DNA of 64,000 bases from Cladorrhinum sp. PSN259 (taxonomy: Eukaryota; Ascomycota; Sordariomycetes; Sordariales; Podosporaceae): assembly GCA_033725935.1 (NCBI GenBank), contig MU867075.1:1-64000 (forward strand), written 5' to 3'. The translations under genes and the position numbers were made by a program. Under the pieces are notes generated by a model that was not told where the DNA came from, searched no databases, and was given only the letters and a program-made list of their open reading frames with translations. How positions within the stretch are numbered: the stretch's first letter is position 1; each line of letters begins with the position of its first letter. Shown here in pieces: positions 55,825 through 64,000 of this stretch.

Positions 55825-56164
55825 GGTGATAAGAGTAATGATATGAAAGTCTTATCTTTTTGGCTACTTTTCGCAATCGTGATGCTCGAGACCAGTAATT
55901 GTGAGGGAGCTTCCTAATTGGATCATCGAGACAAGCCATCCAAGCTTCCAGTACCTTGAAACGGTGGATCCTTACTGAACACCGCCTCCGCTTACACCGA
56001 GTTCACCTGACCACATCAAATAAATTTAGTACACATATTCTATCAAATTCTGGATCTTCTGTGACTTTAGTTTTCTGAAATCATTCTCTCAACTGCAAGT
56101 TTTGGTGGCCAGTGACTGGTATTCATTCACCAGTTCCAAGCAACGCTTTGACAAGTGAGGGGTA
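55825..56164. other. Intergenic region between RED and the nucleoside hydrolase
   Basis: 340 bp, tandem genes; nothing recognised besides expected 3' UTR and promoter. Confidence 0.5.
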
Positions 56165-57665
56165 ATGGGCTCAAACACAACCACGGAAGACGACCGGATT
56201 CCGGTCTGGCTCGATTGCGACCCAGGTCATGATGTAAGTTGATGAACACCTCTCTGGTTACATTCAAACCTATCCGGCGGTCTTTCATTGTGGCTCTCTC
56301 GATCACTATTACCGGCAGCTCCGGAGAAGGCGGGGTTTACCGCCGGGCCGGGCCCCGAGATATTACGGAGCTCAACCCGGGCCGGCCAAACTATCAAAGC
56401 CTCTGCGCTCATATCATCTCATCTCATATCTCAACCCCTTCAAATTGATCACATCTAACCACCTCGGCAGGACACCTTCGCCATTCTCCTAGCAATCTAC
56501 CACCCCAGAATCCGCATCCTCGGCATCTCAACAGTCTTCGGCAACGCCTCCCTCGACAAAACAACCCGCAACGCTCTCTCCATCCTCACTGCATTCTCCC
56601 AATCCGACAAGGTCAAAATCTACCCCGGAGCCTCTCACGCCCTATTCCGGCCTCCCCTCCCCCAACCGACAGACATCCACGGCGAATCAGGCCTAGACGG
56701 CACTTCCCTCCTACCAGCCCCCCTCTCAGCAGCAGATACCTCAATCCCAGCCATTGACGCAGCTTACAACGCCCTCTCCTCCACCGCCCCCGGGACGGCA
56801 TACCTAATTGCAACAGGGGCATTCACGAATGCTGCCGCCATCCTTATCAAGTACCCCGAACTCGCCTCGCACCTCAGGGGCGTCTCCCTAATGGGAGGCG
56901 CAGTAGGCGGGGGATTCACCAATGCGGTCCTCGGCAAAGTAGACGGCCTGGAGAGGGCGGGCAACTGGACCCAGTGGGCAGAGTTTAACATACTCGCCGA
57001 CCCGGAAGCCGCGCAGTCAATCTTTGGGAACGTCAAACTCAAAGGCAAAATCACTTTGATACCCCTGGACATTACGCACCTGTGCTTGACTACCGCCGAG
57101 GTACAAAAGTTGATTCTGTATGGGCCCGAGGGTGCCGCTGGTGCTGCTAGCGGTGGCGCAAGCGGGAAAGCGTTTGAGGGAAAGACGAAGCTGAGGCAGA
57201 TGCTGTTTGAGCTGTTGATGTTTTTTGCAAAGACTTACAGGTGTGTTTTCGCTCTTTTCTAAAGAATTGGGCGCCGTGAATCTGTAGACTAACAGGACTT
57301 ATAGTGACGTCTTTGGAATCACAGAAGGTCCGCCGCTGCATGACCCCTTGGCAGTGGCTGCCATTTTGAGTGGGATCGGTGGGGAGGATGAGATTCAGTT
57401 TTATGATTTCGATCCCACTACGACTCCGGATGTCAAGAACCCTTTGGTACGGGAGCGTTTCGAAGTTACTGCCGTCACAGAAGGAACCTACGACGAAGCC
57501 CATGCGGGTGCTAGGACCGGACAGACGATTGTCAAGTTGTTGCCTCCCGGCGAGGAGGGCGTCAGGATACCCCGAGGCTTGGATCTCCCAAAGTTTTGGA
57601 AGGTCTTGGAGGAGTGCGTGTCAAGAGCTGACGAGGCGAACGCTGCTGCTGCCACCGCTGTCTAA
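56165..57665 (+). CDS. Inosine-uridine preferring nucleoside hydrolase
   Basis: Hydrolyses the N-glycosidic bond of ribonucleosides (salvage; Urh1-like in yeast). Exons 56165-56233, 56471-57240 and 57305-57665, 399 aa. The calcium-binding signature DCDPGHDD is split by the first intron (after GHD), which at 237 bp is unusually long for this window; the second is 64 bp. Other family blocks: ILGISTVFGNASLDKTTRNAL, KVKIYPGASHAL, IHGESGLDGT, RGVSLMGGAVG, EFNILADPEAA and the C-terminal HDPLAVAAIL with the metal-ligand Asp. All expected active-site residues are visible. Cytosolic; no signal peptide. Convergent with the Env7 gene. Confidence 0.93.
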
Positions 57666-58001
57666 ACTAAATTGAATAGAATCGGGATACATGAACCATA
57701 GAAGGGTATATTAGGTTTTTTTTTTTTTTTTTTTTTGGATACCTTGGATAACAACCAAAAAAATATCATAGAAACCAGTTCTCTGTTTTATTTCAGCCAA
57801 ACCTCAAAATCAGAATACCATGCCACTGTCGTCTTTTGTTCCGAGATTCCATCCAGGAATAGCAATATGTCAAGAGAATGCCTCCCGGAAATATGATACA
57901 AGAGAAATCCGCTGCCTAGAACCCCCCCAAAAAAACGCCATGTGATGTCCCACCCATCATTAATCAATCATGAAGCCTTCCGTCTCCCACACACACATCT
58001 C
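57666..58001. other. Convergent 3' region
   Basis: 336 bp between two converging genes; contains a T21 run at 57716-57736. No gene. Confidence 0.5.
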
Positions 58002-59346
58002 CTAAACAGAATCCTCAGGCAACACCTGCAAAACATTCTCCACGATCTGGATCAACTCATCAATATCCGGTCTCTCACTCGGCTCAACGGCCAAGCATTT
58101 CCTCACGACATCCCGAATCGGCTCGCTAATCACATTCTCCTCCGGAGCCGCGGCAGCTGCCCCGTTCCCACCAACGGGCTGTTTGCCCTTTGGAGTCTTG
58201 TTCGCCCCTGGGCCTTCATCTGGGAATCGCCAGTCGCCGGACAATACGCAGATACTCAAGGACCCGCCTGTCTCATCGCTGCGCATCTCAAACGGCGACT
58301 TGCCAACCAAGCAAGCGTACAGCGTGCACCCTAGAGACCAGATATCCACCTTTGTATCAATCACAGTTCCCGTCTTCACATCAAACAGCTCTGGAGCCCT
58401 GTATGGCATGGTACTGTGCTCGGCAGCGATATCTTGAGTCGCAATAGCCAACGACCGGCTCGTGATCGGAATGGGCGAAACGGCAACAGACCCAAGATCC
58501 ATCAGTATAGGCTCATCCCCGGAATCAGAGATCATGATATTCCCTAGAAACTTGTCAGCGACCGTTCCCAACTCCTCACCCTTAGACATGTCAACTCTTA
58601 CCAGGCTTAATATCCCTATGGGCATAGCTCCTCTCTTTCCCACCAGTTTCTTTCACACCCGTCGTCCTCTCATCCTCAGTCAACAAACTCCTTCCCTGCT
58701 CAACCTCATCATCCTCATCCGCCCCGGCAGCAGCACTCCTTTTCTTTTTTGGCTGTTCATCCCCCTGGCCCGTGGTCATCCTTTCAACCCCTCCCCCGCC
58801 TTTGTACCTGTGCATATCCCTCAACCCCTTGCAGACACCCAGAAACAATCCCATCAACTTCTTCTCGGGAAATTGCGTATGATTGACCAAGTTCGCATTG
58901 ATCATATCCTGCAGGTTCCCCCGTCTGTAATACGGCAACAAAACATAGACAGTCTTGTTCTCCTCACCCCCACCTCGTTCCGTGGCAATCATGTAATCGA
59001 CGCTGTGTATGATGTGAGACGAGTGCGAAAAGAGCTTGTAAGCTTCGACTTCCTTCATCGCTTGCGCTACCGACTCGGCGCCGAACGGACATCGGATCTT
59101 TTTGAGGGCGAATAGCTCTGAGCTCGAAACGTCTTGGACTAGGTAGACGTAAGAGAAGCCTCCCTATGACGTAGGATAGGTTAGTTGAGGTGTCATATGC
59201 GGGGGGAAAATGAGTAGCGAATGTACCTCGCCGAGCAAACGCAAGATCTTGAAGCTCCGGCTGTTGATTTTGAGAGTTGGGGACCCAGGGAAGCAGTTGA
59301 GGCAGCTGCCGAAGGACGAGAAGAGATCTAGGAAGATTTGCGCCAT
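58002..59346 (-). CDS. ENV7: Env7/STK16-type serine/threonine kinase
   Basis: NAK-family kinase; yeast Env7 is a palmitoylated vacuolar kinase controlling membrane fusion. Exons 59346-59227, 59163-58602 and 58543-58002 (introns 63 and 58 bp), 407 aa. The N-terminus FGSCLNCFPGS has two Cys placed like the palmitoylation sites of the family. The first join restores the Gly-loop (LLGE|GGFSYVYLV); then FALKKIRCPFG with the catalytic Lys. HRDIKPGN is the catalytic loop (second join falls inside it). The DFG position reads MDLGSV, as in this family where DLG/DFG vary, and APE is PYRAPELFD. A ~55-residue charged insert (KKKRSAAAGADEDDE) lies between LRDMHRYK and the catalytic loop, a common place for inserts in fungal Env7. 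Confidence 0.92.
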
Positions 59347-60356
59347 TGTGAATAACCTTGTGTATGCTAATTGGTGTAAATTACTGTTGCGATCCCAAAA
59401 TTGAGCGCAGAGCGGTCTTGTTCTGAATGTGATCGGGATCAACGGCGCAAACAATACTCCACGTAATAAGCTTTCTTACGTCTTGCGTCTTGCGTCTTGC
59501 GTCTTGCTGCTTCCCGAATGTCGTCGGTAAGCAGTTGAGTGTTGATTTTGACCTAGACAATATCTTAAAAAGCTGGGGGAATAACAAGCTGTCAGCGGCT
59601 TGCTAACTGCTGTTTATTCAGCAAATGAATGAATAAAAGAGAGGTGTCAGATGCAAAAGCTGGCGTCCTTGGAACACGGTACAGGTCGGCAGCCCGGCAG
59701 CCCAGCATCCCGTCGGGCGAAGTGGGTGGGTCCACTCACTTCTTGTGTCCGCAAGCAGCAGCACAGCCCACCCAAGAACTTCGCTGGGTGAGGCTGGCTT
59801 CCACCACCCAAGGAAATCATGGACCCCTGACAACATGGAAGCGTTATGCAGGGTTGACATGCACACTTGACAGCCTTCTTATCCATTTTTAGCACTCACT
59901 CCCTTTCTTTGTCACATCTAGAAAACAATGAATATAAATCGGTCTAGGCAAGAAACCAGCCAAACAGTTCGCATATGTTTGAAGGAATCCAAAGATTCTT
60001 TTTCTCGTTTTCCCATTTCATTCCCCAAACCGCCCGTCAGCATGTACACAAAACTAGCAATCCACACACACCACCTATGATAATAACAGTAGAAAAAAGA
60101 ATATGTTTTCGTCCCATCTCATTCGCCCGCTAATAGCTATCCCCATACAGCCACCCATCTTCGCCGAAACCCTGTATCAATGACCCGAAATACGCAAACA
60201 CCCCTTTTAGTAATGACATAAATGCTTTAATTGTAAACATGGGATCCCTTTCTCCCAGAACCACAACTTCCCATCCTGACAGTATAGTCAATGAATAACG
60301 TATCCTGTACCAGCCCCAACCAGAGCAACAAAAGTAGAGCCCGACCGGATGCCTCT
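59347..60356. other. Intergenic region between ENV7 and the CLIP-170-like gene
   Basis: About 1 kb without a supported gene; contains a GTCTTGC heptamer repeat (59480-59507). Overlapping frames on both strands near 59620-59895 are mutual shadows with no conserved content. Confidence 0.5.
59480..59507. repeat. GTCTTGC heptanucleotide tandem repeat, 4 copies
   Basis: Four consecutive GTCTTGC units in the leader upstream of ENV7. Confidence 0.8.
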
Positions 60357-63030
60357 CTAGAACGCGTCCTCAAATGGGCAGTCAACACTGTCGTGCCCAT
60401 CCCGCTCGCACAGAGCACACCACTTGCTCTCATCAATCACTCCACTAGTCTTTCCCGGAGCCGGGCCTGACTCCAACGGGTTCGGCATGTTGTGAACTGG
60501 TGCTGGCGCGGGGGCAGCCATTGGGGTAACTGTAGCCGTGAAAGTTGACCTAGGCTTAGAGGGTGACAGAGGGGCAGGCTTGATGTCATCATGGGCGCTA
60601 GGGACGTTGTAACTGCCAAGATTCTCCGGTGTCCTGGCCCCATCTCTTTGCTGAGTTTGTTCCTGCTGCTGCTGGTGCTCAGGCCCAAACACGTTGGTGC
60701 AGGTGAGAATGTCATGACCGGAGGTCTCGCAAATCTCGCACCAGAGAGTACTATTCTCTGTTGCCGTGCTGTACGAGTCGCTCTCGGGCATCGTGTCTAG
60801 AGTATTACCGCGGCTGTGTTTTCCAGAGCGGTTCTTGTTATTGGACCCATCCTCGCTCCGAGGCGCCAGCACGACCGTTCCTCTCGAGTCGCGGTATGAG
60901 TTGCGGTCATTGGCACTGTTCACTGTCGTGGCGCTCCCTCGATTACCAGGACCAGCATTAACACCTCTACGCAGCGTCTCGAGTTCGCGCTCTAGAGTCT
61001 CCTCTCGGGTGGTCTTGCTCTCAACCAGTGCCCGCAGCTCGGCAACCTCGCGCTCCAGCTTTTCACGGCTGAGGCGTTCTTCGATAGACTCGCCCTGATG
61101 CGGCCTAGCTGGCTGCTGAGTGGCAGAGGTCATATCCTGGTCGTTGGGAACCGAGTCCCGGCTCAAGGAGTGGATGATGGCTTTGAGGCCCCTGATCTCA
61201 TCTTCTTTCTGTTCCAACTCCTTAGAGGTAACCCCGCCATTGGGAGAGCCGTTAGTGGCAGCTTGGGCTTTTTCACGTTCTCTTCGGAGCTCAGAGCGTG
61301 TCCTCTCCACTTCTCCACGAAGAAATTCAACTTCGCCGCGTGCTTCAGCCTCTCCCCTCCTTGCATCTTCAAGACCCTCCTCGAGTTCCTGCACCAATTC
61401 CTCCAGTTGTTTCAGCTGCGTTGCAACAGTATCCACGTCCGCAGTCCTATCTTGGAGGTCTTGGATCTCCTGCATGAGCTCCTCGATCTTCTTCTCATAC
61501 ACCCTCTCGGTCTCGGTACTAGCCATCTCGAGAGTGTCAATGGTGCTCCGGAAGTCGGCTCGGTGGGCGTCAAATTCGGCGGTAAGCAGAGCAATCTTCT
61601 CGCTCTTTTCTGTCAACAGTTTCCGAAGCGTTGCAGCGTCCTTGTCCTCGAAGCTATTTCGTCTCTCCATTTGGTCCATCGGCCCTTCCGAGTTTTCTAT
61701 GAGCCCCTGCAATTCCGTCAGGCTGCTTTCCATCTCGGCCAAGGTCATGGCTTGCTCTTTGAGCTGTCGATCACGCTCTTCTAGCTCAGCCTTGAGTTTT
61801 TCCACCTCTTGATTGCTTGCATTGCTTCCAAGTCTTGATGCAGCCCTTGACACTGGACGCACGCTCATGGAAAAATTGGAGATTGGTTGGAGACCTCCGT
61901 TCATTCCCATCCTCTGACCTCCAAGGGGTGTCGTGACATCATCATCGTCCAAGTGATGGGTCGAAGAAACACCGAGGACCGAGACGCTACGCGGCCCAAC
62001 GCTGCCTTTCCGCGCATGGGCTGGGAGTCGCTTACTTGGGTCGCCCGCCGTGCCGCGAACGCTCTGTGCAAACTTGCTTGGTGTCGGACTTCCATACCTT
62101 GGGGGCGCGGCCGAGGCCACGCCCTTTGGCGCTGGAACTCCGATCGACGGTCGAGGAGGAGCTGGCGTTCCTTGTGCCCTCCTTACCGGTGATTCTGGGC
62201 GTGGCAACGAGGGGCGCGTCTTCTTCCCCATAGGGCTTGAGGCGCGGCCCGGCCCGACGGACTGGCTGAACTTTGCCAGCCCCGGGGTAGGTGTGTTTGT
62301 TGAATTTTGCGTTCCCGGCTTTGGGCCACTGGTGGTTCCTGGGGTGAGGGGAAACGAACTCGTCGGCATCGCAGGCGACTCTCGTTTGACTGCTTTGGAT
62401 AAGGGAAGAAAGATTCCGGCTCCTGGTTTTTCGGTCGTGAAGTACGAAACACTGTATCAAGGGTATCCCAGTTAGCATCCTGGCCAAGATTTATGCCATA
62501 CTCTTGACAAATCATCGAGGTTTTCCAAAAAGTCAAGAAATATTGTGGAAGCTTCCTTACCCGTCGACATCACCACTGTTCTTGCCCCGGACTGCATGCT
62601 CGGGCAGCAGTTCAACACCAGCAAAAGTGCCATTGCGGCCACCCACGGACCCTATAAAACGAACAATGCCCGTCAGGTTTCCAGGGACGTCGACAATATC
62701 GCCGACTGCAAGATCTCCAGCTCCAGCGAGGCGGCCGGGAGTGATTGGTGACTGCATGCTGGTGGTGGGGGTGTCGCCGGCGAGAACGGAGTTGTAGGCG
62801 TAGTCTTCGCTGTCATCCGGAATGGATGCCAAAGAGTTTTGCGTCAGCGCAGCGACCGATCCTTTGCGCGAAAGCGCAGGCGGCGCGAGGCGCGTTGAGT
62901 GTGAAGTATAGAGATGGTTGAGATTCGGGGTCGATATGGAACTGAGACCACCTCGGCCGCTTCTCCTGGACAGTGTGTGTCGGGTGGTGGTTGTGTAGGT
63001 TGAAGTTGATGTGCTGGTGGTGGTGGACAT
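60357..63030 (-). CDS. CLIP-170-type microtubule plus-end protein (CAP-Gly)
   Basis: Tip1/Bik1/CLIP-170 family: tracks growing microtubule ends and guides polarised growth and nuclear positioning. Exons 63030-62561 and 62451-60357; 109-bp intron (GTAAGG...GATACAG), 854 aa. CAP-Gly domain at residues 108-178: VGDIVDVPGNLTGIVRFIG, GTFAGVELL, GKNSGDVDG and, across the join, VSYFTTEKPGAGIFLPLSKA. A basic Ser/Pro-rich region (residues ~190-360) is followed by a long coiled coil (about 370-640), and two zinc knuckles near the C-terminus, CEICETSGHDILTC and CALCERDGHDSVDC, ending PFEDAF. The start MSTTTSTS at 63030 is chosen as the family-like N-terminus; the frame is open further upstream (to 63357) but without conserved content. 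Confidence 0.93.
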
Positions 63031-64000
63031 CTTGGGCCAGCTAAGGTCTTGTGGCGGCACCTTGTCGGCCCCCCAGACCAAGCTAAACTTTTGTTGTTTA
63101 CACCCACCCCCACTCAGGCCCAACCAATTGAACCGAAATGCTGGGGGGGGGGGGGGACAACACCCTAGCGCTTCCGGACGGGACCACTGAAGCGGGCCTT
63201 CTACCCTCCTTTCCAGTTCTTTCCAGATGCAGGTCACACAGGACTGACAAAAAAGGGTCGCTGTTTCTGGCCGATCAAAATAGTGGACACACACGGGCGA
63301 CTTGCGGGTGATGGTGCTGTGTCGTTGTCTGTTTCCCCGTCCGATTAAAGCAATCACAGGTGTCGGTGCAGTTGAAAAAACATGAGGGGAGGAATGGATT
63401 GAACAGGGTATGTGATAGCGATGGGGGATTGGGTATGTGTGGGAAATGAAAAGGTAACCAGACCAAGATGAAGATGGACGGTGTGATGAGGGGTGCTGTG
63501 GGTGCCGATGAGATGAACTATGATGAAGATGGTGATGACGATGAAGATGATGAATGAAGAAAGCGAAAGGACAGGGAATCCAAATCTGGGAACCCTGGAG
63601 CTGGGAAGCTGATGGAAGTTTGCACCCCCTAATAAGCTTTGCAGGTCAAGGAGGAGGATGTTGTTTCTTTTATTGTCAACTATCTTACTAGGTATGTACA
63701 CCTGTTTAAAATCTTGAAGAAAGAACTGCAATGCTTGCACAACTCAAACCCTTCCTCCGGCCCGTCGACCTGAAGCCGATCACAGGGGTTTGTCGACAAA
63801 CGGTTGGACGGTTGTTTCTGTCAGGTCTGCAAGGCAGTGGCTCGAGAGTGGGTTTGGAGAAGATGTCCCCCAATATACTGCCGCTAATTGGTGTTGCTAT
63901 GTCGCCTGCGTGTGCCTGCGTGCGCCTGCCTCAGCCTGTCAACTCCTGCATCCCGGATCCCCCGCGTCTGGCGAAATTGAGAAGAAAACAACTCCATCTT
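63031..64000. other. Upstream region of the CLIP-170-like gene to the window end
   Basis: 970 bp without a supported gene. G14 run at 63143-63156 and a GATGAAGAT-rich stretch at about 63465-63556. CTGCGTG(C/T)GCCTG repeats near 63905-63935. Confidence 0.5.

Noticed and set aside
59618..59895. Overlapping frames on both strands of about 82-87 codons
   Set aside because: They mirror one another, lack conserved motifs, and sit in an ordinary intergenic region.

Overview
The window is nuclear DNA of a filamentous ascomycete (Pezizomycotina). The evidence is dense eukaryotic genes with short introns (mostly 48-110 bp, GTAAGT-type donors, CTAAC/CTGAC-like branch points just before AG), fungal-restricted families (FunK1 kinase, WSC, Dop1, Env7, Wss1), and C-to-T/G-to-A decay of the RIP type in a repeat-derived gene. 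The class cannot be fixed from sequence alone.

Layout. 1-1.4 kb: a decayed FunK1 kinase, cut by the window edge. 1.4-2.5 kb: repeat debris with a 34-bp inverted repeat. 2.5-3.4 kb: TGS1 (snRNA cap hypermethylase). 3.5-9.4 kb (-): DOP1, sharing a divergent promoter with MON1 (9.9-12.0 kb); both act in endomembrane traffic. 12.1-12.5 kb: a MITE-like element with internal 42-bp tandem repeats. 13.4-15.7 kb (-): a disordered protein I do not recognise. 16.6-22.9 kb (-): a conserved Pezizomycotina gene of unknown function. It appears broken by about 2.7 kb of inserted DNA (Copia reverse transcriptase fragment, a coiled-coil orphan gene, two adjacent MITE copies) and by at least two frameshifts. 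24.5-29.5 kb (+): PDI, SWR1-complex subunit VPS71/SWC6, and the WLM metalloprotease WSS1. 31.0 kb: a six-cysteine small secreted protein. 31.8-34.1 kb (-): a KEL3/KLHDC4-type Kelch protein. 34.5-37.6 kb (-): an M1 aminopeptidase with a presequence-like N-terminus. 39.5-43.3 kb (+): one gene carrying both Mad3 (KEN boxes, GLEBS) and Bub1 (kinase) features. 43.3-46.1 kb: no intact gene. 46.1-47.9 kb (+): an unknown Cys-cluster protein. 48.5-48.9 kb: a duplicated tRNA-like repeat. 49.2 kb: a WSC-domain secreted protein. 50.1-53.7 kb (-): REV1, divergent from the spliceosomal RED protein (54.2-55.8 kb, +). 56.2-57.7 kb (+): a nucleoside hydrolase. 58.0-59.3 kb (-): an Env7/STK16-type kinase. 60.4-63.0 kb (-): a CLIP-170-type microtubule plus-end protein.

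Most of the window is conserved housekeeping sequence in which long genes are uninterrupted (DOP1 1894 codons, REV1 1193, MadBub 1185). The broken gene at 16.6-22.9 kb therefore stands out as probably a real lesion and not assembly noise. Exon joins were worked out by hand from splice signals, codon phase and family motifs; they are inferences without transcript support. Family similarities are from memory, not from a search.
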